Source: Scytonema sp045865695
Lineage (GTDB): Bacteria > Cyanobacteriota > Cyanobacteriia > Cyanobacteriales > Nostocaceae
NCBI RefSeq assembly: GCF_045865695.1
Contig: NZ_BAACAP010000224.1
Coordinates: 1 to 64,000, forward strand
Reading direction: 5' to 3'
DNA: 64,000 bases
The position numbers were made by a program, and so were the translations under genes. The notes under the pieces were generated by a model, which saw only the letters and a list, made by a program, of their open reading frames with translations, was not told the DNA's origin and did no database searches. Shown here in pieces: positions 53,781-62,910 of the stretch (position 1 is the first letter of the stretch; every line of letters begins with the position of its first letter).

Positions 53781-55490
53781 GTTCTGCTTGCAAACGAGCG
53801 CGTTCTGCGGAGTCGTTCCCGTAAGTTAATAATGCGTTCTACTCCTTCTGTTGGCAAGAAGGAATAACAGATAATTTTTTCCGCATTTTGTCCAATTCGG
53901 TCTATCCGTCCTGCCGCTCCGAAATACCTTCACTCAGAACATCAGTAGCAATTAGAACACGTAATTCGTTGGCTGGTGAAATGCGATCGCGTTTTCCATG
54001 ACTTACAGGGCTAAATCTTCTTACCAATTCAGTTGGATCTTTAGATTGACCTGTGACTCCCGCAACATGAGTAACATTTCTTGCCTGCAAATTGTCAGTC
54101 AAATATCGTACTGTATCGGCAAATTGAGTAAAAATTAGTACCTTATCTTTAGAGTGAGTTTGCGTTAGCAGTTTGACTAACGCGACGAGTTTTTCATCTT
54201 CTTTGGGCTTCCACTCGCCACAATATTGTAAGACGTTGATAAGCGCTTTGGCATCTGCTAATAAATCCCGTTTTAGTTTTTTAACATCAAAAAGAGTAGA
54301 ACGCAGCCATTTAAAACGCCGTTTATATCGAGTGGTATATTCTTTGTAAATTGACTCTGCTTTTTGACGAAACCTCTTTTCTGTAGCTCCCATTCCTGTT
54401 ACAGAAGCAGAGATTTCTTCTTTCTCTGTTGAAGAAACAAGGGAAATATCTTCATCGTCTGTTTCCACGTCAAACAAAGTAGTTACCACAGAATCAGTAT
54501 CTTCACTTTAGCGTAGAGGCGATAGTTATCTACATACTCTTGCCACATTTGTACCAAGTTTTTAGGGCAAATAATCAGGGTTTCTAAAAAACAATCTTCT
54601 TGTAAGATTTTGGCTAGGGCAGTGCCAACTAATGTTTTCCCCAAACCAACCACATCTCCAACTAGTACACCCCCACGTCTGGTAACATGGCGTGCTGCAA
54701 GTTGAACGGTAGCTTTTTGGAAATCAAACAAATTCCTAAATTCACGGGGTATGCGAAATTCTGTTAATCCCGCGATCGCTTCATGAGATAAATGATAAGC
54801 AATCTTCAGATAGATGTGATAGGGAGGTATTAATTCTTCCCTCGCCCAACTCTCATCAATAATTTCTGCCAGTTCTTTGGAAATATCTACACAGCCGTAA
54901 TCTTGCCAGCGATCGTCAAACCATTTTTGCAATTTTTTACAAGCATCATGGTCTAAAATATCAACATTTAACTCTCCTTGTTTTGCCAGTCCGGGCAAAG
55001 TCAGGTTACTGCTACCTAGGAATCCAACACAAGGAGTATTAGGGTCATTTCGATGTACAAGGTATAACTTGGCATGGAGGGAGTGAAGCAGAAAGAGTTT
55101 AATAACCAGTTTCTTAGTTTTTAACTGACAACTCAACCGTCTCAACCCTGCTTCATCCTGATTGGTAGGCGCACCGAGCGTCAGTTGTTGACGCAATTCA
55201 GCTGCCATCCGTTTTTTCAAACGCACGATCGCGCTGTTATCAATACGACCATCACCAGTACCAAGCGTAAAAGCAGCATGGACTTCATCACTAGGCAAAC
55301 TTTGCATACCAATGAGAAGACGGCAACAAGAGCCATCGCTACCAACGTATTGTTCAATCAAATCGTCAATTTTCTGCCAGCCTCTCAGATTAAAATAGCC
55401 AACGCAAAAGTCTGCCCGATATGACACTTTTAACGTCTCGCGTAAAATCGGCAGCAGTTGCAAGTCAATGTTGTTAAAGATGCGCGGCAT
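53777..55490 (-). pseudogene. Deleted and frameshifted PLD-helicase (phospholipase D domain + SNF2-like helicase)
   Basis: Part one (54483-55490) has a PLD-like domain with LHAKLYLVHRNDPN and GFLGSSNLTLPGL (HxK...N), followed by helicase motif I GVLVGDVVGLGKTLVGTALA. It then ends abruptly in KVKILILW. Part two (53902-54489) has motif IV/V: KVLIFTQFADTVRYL, HVAGVTGQ and LIATDVLSEG. After DVLSEG a deletion and one-base shift occur; another frame reads GRIDRIGQNAEKIICYSFLP plus TEGVERIINLRERL and stops at 53777 (motif VI). Motifs II-III and the start of VI are lost. Intact relatives exceed 900 residues and sit in defence islands. This copy cannot be active. Confidence 0.8.
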
Positions 55491-55587
55491 GATTCTTTAG
55501 TGACGGATATCAACCCCAACCAATTACCTTACTAATTTCTTACGGTAATTTCAAGGAACGGAAGGGTTTAGCAAGGACAGCAGCGAG

Positions 55588-55785
55588 TTAAAAACCTGTA
55601 AGGCTTTCTCGGTCAGATTCTTGAACTTTAGCTGTCACTAAGATAACAGGAATTGGTTGAGTTGCGGGATTAGCTTTAAGTTGTTGTCATGTTGTTCGAC
55701 TATCTCTATCGGGCATAATCATATCAAGCAAGATAGCAGGTGGTTTGCGTTCTGCAGACAACTTAATTCCTTCCTCAAAGCTAGC
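55588..55785 (-). pseudogene. Remnant of a response-regulator receiver domain
   Basis: The minus strand from 55785 reads ASFEEGIKLSAERKPPAILL, DMIMPDRDSRTT, a TGA stop, and QQLKANPATQPIPVILVTAK. This is receiver-domain beta3 (phosphoacceptor Asp) to beta4, of the kind with TLQQLKANPATQPIPVI. It is broken by the stop codon, lacks both ends, and abuts the truncated DUF2141 copy. No full gene can be formed. Confidence 0.75.
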
Positions 55786-56115
55786 CACCCAAAAGGTAAT
55801 TCAACTGAATTTGAATGTTTGTAGTTGAACCCGCAACGAGAACAGCATCATTAAACTTGGGTGGACCAGTTCGGATAACTGGGTTTTCTGAAAATCCAAA
55901 TCCTTCAAGTGGAATTCCCAAACCATTACGATTCGCTTTTTTGTCGCTATTGGTATCATGGAGAACAGCAACAGCATAACTGCCTGGTTGCAAATTTTTA
56001 AAGGTGACGGTTAATGGCATTGTTGCGATCGCTACGCACTGACTTTGTATAGCGCTGGAACTGTTGCTCGGAAAGCCTTTACTGCTTGCAAATAAACTTA
56101 AACAAACTTGTCCTG
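55781..56115 (-). pseudogene. Truncated second copy of the DUF2141 gene
   Basis: The sequence from GQVCLSLFASSKGFPSNSSS to the stop is more than 90 percent like the full gene at 56967-57497, including the 3' flank to the codon (LNYLLGG, then stop). The 5' half with the signal peptide is missing and no start exists except an internal ATG. One Ala codon is lost relative to the full copy (FNDAVLV versus FNDAAVLV). It is one arm of the direct repeat around the toxin-antitoxin pair. Confidence 0.88.
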
Positions 56116-56203
56116 TGTGTACATCATAGCTTTTTAAGGGGGGTTAGGGGGATTGGTAATAGATTGTAATGTAAGCTGATACTTTGAACGAGGTGATTTA
56201 CAG

Positions 56204-56551
56204 CTAGATATATCGAACTTGATTTTGCATCTCGTCTGCTGTCACTTGATTGAGAATTACCAGCAAACGTTTTGCAATTTCTTGAGGTGAGCGACGAACA
56301 GCAAAAATTACACCATAATGCATCTGACTTGAATCAAAATACATCTGCACGAGTTCTTCAAAATCTATTCTATTGTGAGTGATTAGCGTTCTTGCTTGAC
56401 TCACAGCATAGGCAAATTGCTCTGCATCCGTTGCATGGAGTTGTCCTGCATCTCGTGCAGTAATCGCATCAAAACCTCTCGCTTTAAGCAATTCAGCTAT
56501 CAAGACATTAACATCTTCATCTAAATACAAACTAATAAAAAGACTACTCAT
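56204..56551 (-). CDS. DUF5615-type PIN-like toxin
   Basis: 115 residues. The start SLYLDEDVNVLIAELLKARG carries the conserved acidic D-E-D of DUF5615 PIN-like proteins. FDAITARDAGQLHATDAEQF and LITHNRIDFEELV provide further acidic residues expected at the metal site. Family members are predicted RNases paired with DUF433 antitoxins. The start overlaps the antitoxin stop by four bases (ATGA), giving tight co-translation. Confidence 0.88.
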   Translation of the reverse strand: MSSLFISLYLDEDVNVLIAELLKARGFDAITARDAGQLHATDAEQFAYAVSQARTLITHNRIDFEELVQMYFDSSQMHYGVIFAVRRSPQEIAKRLLVILNQVTADEMQNQVRYI

Positions 56552-56829
56552 ATATCTCTAAGCAATGGATCGATTAATTCATCTGAGATATGGTTTCGTT
56601 CAATGTAGCTATTAATTTCATCTTGATGATCGCTGTAATAAGTCAATGCGCTAAATACCTGTCCCAAGGTAAGATGAGGCATCCCTTTAGGAATTTCTTC
56701 AGGGGAAACACCCATACGCCAAGTTTCGACAATTGCTCTAACAGGTGTACGGGTTCCCTCAATAATTGGTTCGCCGCTTAAAATTTCATCATCTCTAACA
56801 ACATAAAGATATTTTGTTGCTTGAACCAT
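56548..56829 (-). CDS. DUF433-type antitoxin
   Basis: 93 residues from MVQATKYLYVV; GGAG lies six bases before this ATG, so the start four codons upstream is rejected. LSGEPIIEGTRTPVRAIVET is the DUF433 signature (G-x-P-x-I-x-G-T-R), an HTH-like fold, and PEEIPKGMPHLTLGQVFSAL follows. It is predicted to bind its own promoter and neutralise the PIN-like partner downstream. The pair lies between two direct repeats. Confidence 0.9.
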   Translation of the reverse strand: MVQATKYLYVVRDDEILSGEPIIEGTRTPVRAIVETWRMGVSPEEIPKGMPHLTLGQVFSALTYYSDHQDEINSYIERNHISDELIDPLLRDI

Positions 56830-56966
56830 CGCTGTCTCCAAAATTATCTATTACTTATTGTAGCGTTTGCACACTTAACAAACCAGAATACTCAACTATA
56901 TTGGCACATTTTAAATAGTGAATTAAGTCGTACCTTAAAGCCTTAAGCAATAGTTGCGAGCAAAAG

Positions 56967-57497
56967 CTAGCCGCCCAAAAGATAATTCAATTGAATTTGA
57001 ATGTTTGTAGTTGAACCCGCAACGAGAACAGCAGCATCATTAAATCTAGGTGGACCAGTCAGGATAACTGGGTTTTCCGAAAATCCAAATCCTTCTAGTG
57101 GAATTCCTAAACCATTGCGATTGGCTTTTTTATCGCTATTGGTATCATGGAGCACAGCAACAGCATAACTGCCTGGTTGCAAATTTTTAAAGGTGACGGT
57201 TAATGGCATTGTTGCGATCGCAACGCACTGACTTTGTATAGCATTGGAACTGTTGCTCGGAAAGCCTCTACTACTTGCAAATAAACTTAAACAAACTTGC
57301 CCTTGTCGGTTTTTCAGTCCCTTAATCTCAACGGTTAACTGACTATTTTGTTTGAGTCCCGCAAAGGATGGACTCGCTATTCCTCCAATCAGTGGAAAGA
57401 CTAAGGCAATCGCTAGAAATTTCAGCAAGTTTATCGGTTGTCTTACTTTTATTTCTTTTGAACTGAGAACAATCGGTAACTGATTAGCTCTGTGCAT
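56967..57497 (-). CDS. DUF2141 exported protein
   Basis: 176 residues with GGAGATGTAAA before ATG. A signal peptide is evident (LKFLAIALVFPLIGGIASPSFA, residues 25-46 approximately). The DUF2141 domain follows: LTVEIKGLKNRQGQVCLSLF, LQPGSYAVAVLHDTNSDKKA and NGLGIPLEGFGFSENP. The fold is a small beta-sandwich of unknown function, sometimes near carotenoid or outer membrane genes. A palindrome about 30 bases upstream suggests control by the neighbouring TetR protein. Confidence 0.9.
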   Translation of the reverse strand: MHRANQLPIVLSSKEIKVRQPINLLKFLAIALVFPLIGGIASPSFAGLKQNSQLTVEIKGLKNRQGQVCLSLFASSRGFPSNSSNAIQSQCVAIATMPLTVTFKNLQPGSYAVAVLHDTNSDKKANRNGLGIPLEGFGFSENPVILTGPPRFNDAAVLVAGSTTNIQIQLNYLLGG

Positions 57498-57526
57498 TTT
57501 ACATCTCCTTTATTTTTATAAAATTC

Positions 57527-57542
57527 TGCCGAACGTCCGGTA
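57527..57542. promoter_or_regulatory. Likely TetR-type operator
   Basis: tgccgaacgtccggta is a near-palindrome (CCGnACGTnCGG core, 14 of 16 positions matching). It lies 30 bases before the DUF2141 start and about 90 bases after the stop of the TetR gene, so it would control the DUF2141 gene. Confidence 0.6.
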
Positions 57543-57628
57543 GTTTAAAAAATTAACAATGTAAAAGTATATAAATACGCTAAAACTCTTACAAAGGACA
57601 AATGACAAATAACAAATGACAAAAAAAA

Positions 57629-58234
57629 TTAGTGCCTTTGAATTCCTTCTAGTAAAACAAAAATCATCTCATTAACTATCTCCTTCTTATAAGACAAAGG
57701 TTCTGAAGAATAGACAACAGAAACACTTTCTAATAAAGACAGGAGAAAGCCGACAAGCAATTTAGGTCGAACAGCACTGATTCGGCGATTTGCTCGAGCA
57801 GTAGTAAAGACTTGTCCAACAGGTTCAAAGATGGCTTGGTTGACTGCGTTTGAAAGACGTACCCTAGCTTCCTGACTGAGAGAAGGCATATCTGCCTGCA
57901 TCATACTGTGGAAGTTTATGGGTTGTTGGGAAAGAAACCAATCGGCAACTCCTTCTAGTTGCGATCGCAACTCTCCCTCCTCTCGACTTAGCACGTTTTG
58001 TAGTCCAACGCGATGACGTTCAAACAGACGCTCCCTGACAGAAACAAAGAGTTCTTCCTTGCTTGGAAAATGATAATAAAGCGATGCTTGACGCATTCCT
58101 ACGGCTTTAGCAATGTCACGCATTGTTACAGCAGTGTAGCCTCGCGCTTGGAAAAGCGATTCCGCCACGTCAAGAATGCGATTTCGCCCATCGGCTTGTT
58201 TATCTGAGATTGGAAATTGAGAATCGGGAATCAA
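57629..58234 (-). CDS. TetR-family transcriptional regulator
   Basis: 201 residues from TTG, no ribosome site. The N-terminal HTH is classical: ILDVAESLFQARGYTAVTMR then DIAKAVGMRQASLYYHFPSK. The C-terminal ligand domain is helical and unassigned. It lies upstream of the DUF2141 gene on the same strand; 132 bases with a palindrome separate them. Likely a repressor of the DUF2141 gene that responds to a small molecule. Confidence 0.92.
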   Translation of the reverse strand: MIPDSQFPISDKQADGRNRILDVAESLFQARGYTAVTMRDIAKAVGMRQASLYYHFPSKEELFVSVRERLFERHRVGLQNVLSREEGELRSQLEGVADWFLSQQPINFHSMMQADMPSLSQEARVRLSNAVNQAIFEPVGQVFTTARANRRISAVRPKLLVGFLLSLLESVSVVYSSEPLSYKKEIVNEMIFVLLEGIQRH

Positions 58235-58381
58235 TATACTAGCGAACGCTTGGTAGGCTGAATTGATAAAAAATGTAACAAGAACAGAGGTACTGTGTCA
58301 AGAGCTAGTGCGATTTTAGATTGAGAAAGCTTTATCTAAGTAATTTTGTAGCTTTTACTACAATTTTTTACTTGTACTTTG

Positions 58382-59161
58382 TTATGCATCTGCAAGACGC
58401 CCCCATAATAGTATACGTTTGTACGGAAAAAAGAACGGGCTTTCATCTTCTAGATACTTCATCAACTTCTCTCGATACCGTTGTACAAATCGCTCGTATG
58501 TTTCTGTATCTAGTTGTTGTTCATAAGTAGTCAGTAATGTTCCCCGATACCACTCTATAACTGCTTCTCGTGATGGCAATATATGTCCGTATATTTGCAA
58601 CCTCACTTCTTGTTCTACAAACCCCAATTTATAAAGTAACCGCGCATACTTTTCTGGCGATAGCACCTCTAAGCGCCGTATATATCCCCCCAGTTCTTGA
58701 CTAAATTCCTGTGCTACCTCTGCTGCTACAGTATGTACTGGTTCTGAGTTCATTGCAGGAACTTGTACAGCAAGTTGTCCCCCTAATTGCAGTTTTGCAC
58801 GTAACTTTTCAAATAATGCCTCGTGTCCTGTTACCCACTGCAAAGCAGCATTAGAAAACACTAAATCAAATTTTCCTGTGACTGAGTTTTCTTCAATATG
58901 TCCTTGTACAAACCGTAACCCGTGTCCTTCAAATTCGCGTGCTGCTTGTAACATATTCTCTGAAGCATCCAACCCGATTGTCTCTAGTGCTGCTGTTGTT
59001 TCATGCAAATATTTTGTCAACTTTCCCGTCCCACAACCAAGATCTAAAACTCGCATACCCTCTTGGCGGCGTACCATATTTACTAAGTCATAGAACGGAC
59101 GGCTTCTTTCTGCTTGAAATTTTTCATACTGGGTGGGATTCCATGTATCACTAATTACCAT
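58382..59161 (-). CDS. SAM-dependent methyltransferase, trans-aconitate methyltransferase-like
   Basis: 259 residues from MVISDTWNPTQYEKF; AGAGG lies upstream. The 18-codon extension to 59215 lacks family similarity. SAM-binding motif I is VLDLGCGTGKLTKYL near 40, motif II IGLDASENML, and FDLVFSNAALQWV follows. This is the Tam-like class I layout (YxxF....R). The substrate could be trans-aconitate or another small acid; not certain. The gene is monocistronic. Confidence 0.88.
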   Translation of the reverse strand: MVISDTWNPTQYEKFQAERSRPFYDLVNMVRRQEGMRVLDLGCGTGKLTKYLHETTAALETIGLDASENMLQAAREFEGHGLRFVQGHIEENSVTGKFDLVFSNAALQWVTGHEALFEKLRAKLQLGGQLAVQVPAMNSEPVHTVAAEVAQEFSQELGGYIRRLEVLSPEKYARLLYKLGFVEQEVRLQIYGHILPSREAVIEWYRGTLLTTYEQQLDTETYERFVQRYREKLMKYLEDESPFFFPYKRILLWGRLADA

Positions 59162-59423
59162 ATTTTTACAGCCTCTAATTCTACTATGAAAGACAGAGCC
59201 TTGGTCACTGGTCACTCTTAGAAATACATCTACTGTAAGGAATAGTTACAATTTTTGTATAGCAAGTAACTTTTTGCTCAAATAGTAAAAAATCGCTTTT
59301 AGTTACAGCTATTCAGAAGCGCAAATAGCTGTGGAGCACATCCACGGCGAATATTCAAATGTCTACTATTGAGATTCTAATTCAAATTAGACTCTCATAT
59401 TCTGAATTGAAAAGGATAGACAA

Positions 59424-60230
59424 ATGGTTCAAAGTATCGAAAAAGCTCACTATACAACTACCGAGTTAGATCGACTCGCACAAGATTTAAATCGAGATGG
59501 AATCTGTGTGATTCGCGGTCTTTTTGACAGAAAACTGATTGAAGAGTGGGCACAAGCTTTTGAAAAGTTATTTCGAGAGCGTCAAAATCAACCAGGCGGG
59601 CTAGCTCCTCGTGAAGTTGCTCGTTACTATCTGACATTTCCTTGGGTTCCTCCATTTGCTAATGAGTTTGTTTTTGCCAATCCGACGATTTTGGGCATCC
59701 TCGAGCGCGTGTTTTTCCAAGAATACGTAATGGTTCAGTTAGGAGCCGATATTCCAGTACAAGGCTCAGATTATCAAGAAATTCACCGGGATTTTCGCCC
59801 CCTATTCTCAGACCAAATAGTAACGCCACTCTATGCCCTGGCTGTTAACTTTCCTTTAGTTGAAGTTACGGAAGAGAATGGACCATTCCAGATGGCGCGT
59901 GGAACTCATCTTCTATCGCGTGACGAGGGACTGGCAAAAATTGCAAGTGGCGAAATCCAGATGGAATCTTTTTATATGCAACCAGGGGACGCGATCGTTC
60001 GCTCGCCTCTCGCGCTGCATCGAGGTTCACCAAACAGGACTTGTCAGCCTCGACCAATGGTAGTTATGGGCTACGTTATGCATTGGTTACATACAGTAAA
60101 AGTGGATTTGACTGTCCCGCAAGACTACTATGAGAGCCTCCCTGAGAAAGTCAGGCAGTTATTGCGATGTCAGGTGGTAGAGCAGTTGCCAAAGGAAAAA
60201 GTGGAAACTTATGTAAATTTCAAGTACTAA
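59424..60230 (+). CDS. Phytanoyl-CoA dioxygenase (PhyH) family oxygenase
   Basis: 268 residues. The iron-binding triad is visible: H121-R-D123 in YQEIHRDFRPLF and distal H199 in LALHRGSPNRT, where Arg may bind 2-oxoglutarate. GPFQMARGTHLL is the usual loop. Members are Fe(II)/2-oxoglutarate hydroxylases for lipids or secondary metabolites. The substrate is unknown. It is upstream of the GH43 gene on the same strand, 104 bases apart. Confidence 0.9.
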   Translation: MVQSIEKAHYTTTELDRLAQDLNRDGICVIRGLFDRKLIEEWAQAFEKLFRERQNQPGGLAPREVARYYLTFPWVPPFANEFVFANPTILGILERVFFQEYVMVQLGADIPVQGSDYQEIHRDFRPLFSDQIVTPLYALAVNFPLVEVTEENGPFQMARGTHLLSRDEGLAKIASGEIQMESFYMQPGDAIVRSPLALHRGSPNRTCQPRPMVVMGYVMHWLHTVKVDLTVPQDYYESLPEKVRQLLRCQVVEQLPKEKVETYVNFKY

Positions 60231-60334
60231 AAAATGCTGTCGCTTAAAGCAGAACACTGACACATAGATAGAGGTTTACGCAAGTAAAACAGTAGAGGAT
60301 TTGTTATCTTCCAATTCCACTTCCTACAGACACA

Positions 60335-61405
60335 ATGTCTCATATCGATCCAAAACCGGAAAACATCACTCAAACCCGTACTTACATTAATCCAGTCTAC
60401 AAAGGCTATTTCGCTGACCCCTTTGTATGGAAGTACCAGGACGTATACTATGCGATCGGAACTGGTGCAGCAGAAGCAGAAGGACAGATAGACGAAATCT
60501 CTGATGCGACAAGCACTGGCTCCACCAACAACTTGTGTGTCTTTCCTCTGTTACGCTCCTTTGATTTCCTAAACTGGCATTTTGTTGGTAATGCTCTGAA
60601 GCGTCCAGACTCTGCTCTTGGCGACAACTTTTGGGCACCCGAAGTTGCATACAGTGACAGCAAGTTCTACCTCTACTACTCCGTAGGACACGAAGACAAA
60701 AATCATCAGTTGCGCGTTGCTACTAGCGATACTCCCTTGGGTCCTTATGAGGATGTTGGAGAACCGTTAGTAGATCCTAATTCTTGTCCCTTTGCCATTG
60801 ACCCGCATCCATTCCGTGATGATGATGGACAGTGGTATCTGTTTTACGCTCGTGATTTTCTGGATACTGGGAGCGGTATGCGTGCTGGTACTGCTCTCTA
60901 TGTAGACCGCCTCCAAAGCATGACAAAGCTCTCCGGCTTTGGGAAAACTGTCTTGCGTGCGCGTTCGGATTGGCAGAGGTTTCTAAGCAACCGTTTAATG
61001 TACGGTGAAATTTTTGATTGGCATACTTTAGAAGGTCCTTGTGTCAGGAAACATGAAGGTCGGTACTACTGTTTTTATAGCGGTGGACGTTGGGAAACTG
61101 AGAACTATGGTGTGGATTATGGAGTAGCTGACAATGTAATGGGACCTTACTCAGATGCAGGCAATGAAACGGGACCGCGCGTGCTGCGATCGCTTCGCGG
61201 TCATGTTCTCGGACCTGGACACAACTCGATTGTTCTAGGTCTCGACGAAAAGACTGAGTACATGGTTTACCATGCTTGGGGAATAAACATGGCGGCGCGG
61301 CAGATGTGTATGGACAAACTCATTTGGACACTTGACGGACCGCGTTGCAACGGTCCTACTTGGACGCTACAGACCATCACTGAGAAAAGTCAGTATGAAG
61401 GATAA
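60335..61405 (+). CDS. Glycoside hydrolase family 43-type protein
   Basis: 356 residues, no signal peptide visible, so cytoplasmic. The five-blade propeller motifs are there: YFADPFVW with the catalytic-base Asp28, NFWAPEVAYSDSKFYLYYSV, FAIDPHPFRDDDGQWYLFYA (pKa-modulating Asp), YGEIFDWHTLEGPCV with the likely acid Glu, and GPGHNSIV. GH43 enzymes cleave arabinosides or xylosides. The specificity is not predictable. A terminator follows 20 bases downstream. Confidence 0.9.
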   Translation: MSHIDPKPENITQTRTYINPVYKGYFADPFVWKYQDVYYAIGTGAAEAEGQIDEISDATSTGSTNNLCVFPLLRSFDFLNWHFVGNALKRPDSALGDNFWAPEVAYSDSKFYLYYSVGHEDKNHQLRVATSDTPLGPYEDVGEPLVDPNSCPFAIDPHPFRDDDGQWYLFYARDFLDTGSGMRAGTALYVDRLQSMTKLSGFGKTVLRARSDWQRFLSNRLMYGEIFDWHTLEGPCVRKHEGRYYCFYSGGRWETENYGVDYGVADNVMGPYSDAGNETGPRVLRSLRGHVLGPGHNSIVLGLDEKTEYMVYHAWGINMAARQMCMDKLIWTLDGPRCNGPTWTLQTITEKSQYEG

Positions 61406-61424
61406 AGAATAAAGACATATAGTA

Positions 61425-61461
61425 GCGCTATCCTAATCCTAGGATAGCGCCATTTTTTTTA
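61425..61461 (+). terminator. Rho-independent terminator after GH43 gene
   Basis: gcgctatccta and taggatagcgc make a perfect 11-base stem with a 4-base loop, followed by cca and eight T. Confidence 0.92.
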
Positions 61462-61531
61462 TTAAATTCAGGGATATTATACGAACGCTAGCTCCCTGAG
61501 ACTTACTATAAACTGAGCGTGCTTTCAGTTA

Positions 61532-61801
61532 TTAAACTGCACGACGGGTAAGTAAATTCCATATGAAAATAGCAACAAGCGCACCAACAACTGCTAATGC
61601 GATGCCAGGGATGCTAAGAGTAGTAGCTGCTAGTGAAAATTGCCCAGTACTAAAGAATACACCTAAACTACCACCTACAAAAGCACCGATAATTCCTAAC
61701 AGAATGGTTCCCAAGATTCCACCACCTTGATGACCGGGGTAGATAGCTTTAGCTATGGCTCCAGCTATAAGACCTAATACAATCCAAGCAATAATGTTCA
61801 T
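61532..61801 (-). CDS. GlsB/YeaQ/YmgE-type small membrane protein
   Basis: 89 residues from MNIIAWIVLGLIAGAIAKAI; the 11-codon upstream extension is not family-like. Three hydrophobic segments with glycine-rich turns (GHQGGGILGTILLGIIGAFV) match the GlsB/YeaQ/YmgE stress-associated membrane family, though the third segment is extended. Function unknown; often stress induced. It stands alone. Confidence 0.9.
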   Translation of the reverse strand: MNIIAWIVLGLIAGAIAKAIYPGHQGGGILGTILLGIIGAFVGGSLGVFFSTGQFSLAATTLSIPGIALAVVGALVAIFIWNLLTRRAV

Positions 61802-62508
61802 TGTTTTAAATGGGGTAAACTTTTTCTTTGACAATTACAGAATAGCAAGTTAAATATGAATACCCAATCTGTCATCGGAACTAATTATTCACAAGTCTTA
61901 AGGATGACTCTATTGGGTTTATTTCTTAAGACATATACTAATATTAAGAAACATTAAAAAACTCCTAGTTAGGTCTCAAACTAGGAGGGAAGAAATTCAT
62001 TGCTTGGTAATTGCAGTATATGAATTTTGAAGAACCAATCTGTTCTACCAAAGGAATAAAACTGAAGAATAAAGATTTGTAATATGTAGCAGCTTCAATT
62101 GTAACAGAGATCGTATAAATCAATATAAGACTCCTATTTGATTTTTACTATTAGAAATGGTAATGTGACGGAAATTAGCTGTTCTAATGTTCTTACGTTT
62201 ACGTAAGTAAGGCAATGATACTCCTGTAAGGCGTAGAACCTCATCTTCTTTACCTTACAAAAAATAACGCCACAAAAAGAAACTTATGTGCTCCATCTGT
62301 TGAAGCTACTCGCGTAGTAGGGAGTAGGAAAGGAAGAGTTTCATGATTGGTAGTAATGAAATTTTTTCATCGCGGCTGGAGCGAGACGGGAGGCGGAGCC
62401 TCTGCTCAAAGGTATTCCCAGGCAAAGCCTGGGAACGAGTGATGGCTCTGAGCCAACTCACTAAAACTTATGACATAGACTACTCTTACTGTAAAAAACT
62501 GATTCGGA
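61802..62508. other. Intergenic region with one repeat and a minus-strand terminator
   Basis: 707 bases with no credible reading frame; the plus-strand frame at 62343-62783 is an antisense shadow of the gene at 62509. A cattcccaggc-type hairpin (ttcccaggcaaagcctggga, 62415-62435) and ggaggcggagcctc at 62390-62403 are the repeats present. The remaining part could carry a small RNA because of the terminator listed. Confidence 0.5.
61957..61987 (-). terminator. Rho-independent terminator on the minus strand
   Basis: ctcctagtt and aactaggag form a 9-base stem (loop 8). On the minus strand it is followed at once by TTTTTT. It would end transcripts coming from the pirin operon, although it lies 520 bases past its last gene. 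Confidence 0.7.
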
Positions 62509-62910
62509 TTACTTCTGAGCAAGAATCTGTGTTATCTGTGCATGTGCTAGTGCAACATCAGGTTCGCGCTGTAGAGCAGCGTAGTACTTTTTCTCAAACG
62601 TATTACCATCTTCTACAGGTGTCAGCAACTTGCGAGCACTTTCTAGCAGACTTTGAGCATCTTCCAGAGCGATCGGTTCATCTGCATGAAGGGTTTCATC
62701 GATTTCTACCACTAACATCGAGATGTTACGCAACCAGGCAAATTGCTCGTCAGAGATCAGCAGTTGTAGCAGTTCTCCTCTAGAAACTCGCCCACGGACT
62801 TGCTCGTAAGCCGCACGTTCTGTGTCAAGCAAGATTTTGTGTAAGTCGAGGAGTTTGTCACGCAAAACGGACAAACGTTGAAGTGTTGGTTGTAAAAGTG
62901 TGTCAGACAT
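62509..62910 (-). CDS. Conserved helical protein of unknown function, coupled to pirin
   Basis: 133 residues from MSDTLLQPTLQRLSVLRDKL. The start overlaps the pirin stop by eight bases (ATGTCTGA), a sign of translational coupling. The protein is helical: LLDLHKILLDTERAAYEQVR, RGELLQLLISDEQFAWLRNI and VVEIDETLHADEPI suggest a helical bundle. I recall similar small proteins beside regulators in cyanobacteria and proteobacteria but cannot assign a function. No motif or signal peptide. Confidence 0.75.
   Translation of the reverse strand: MSDTLLQPTLQRLSVLRDKLLDLHKILLDTERAAYEQVRGRVSRGELLQLLISDEQFAWLRNISMLVVEIDETLHADEPIALEDAQSLLESARKLLTPVEDGNTFEKKYYAALQREPDVALAHAQITQILAQK

Noticed and set aside
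62343..62783. 146-codon plus-strand frame
   Set aside because: Antisense to the pirin-coupled gene at 62509; its first part translates a dispersed repeat.
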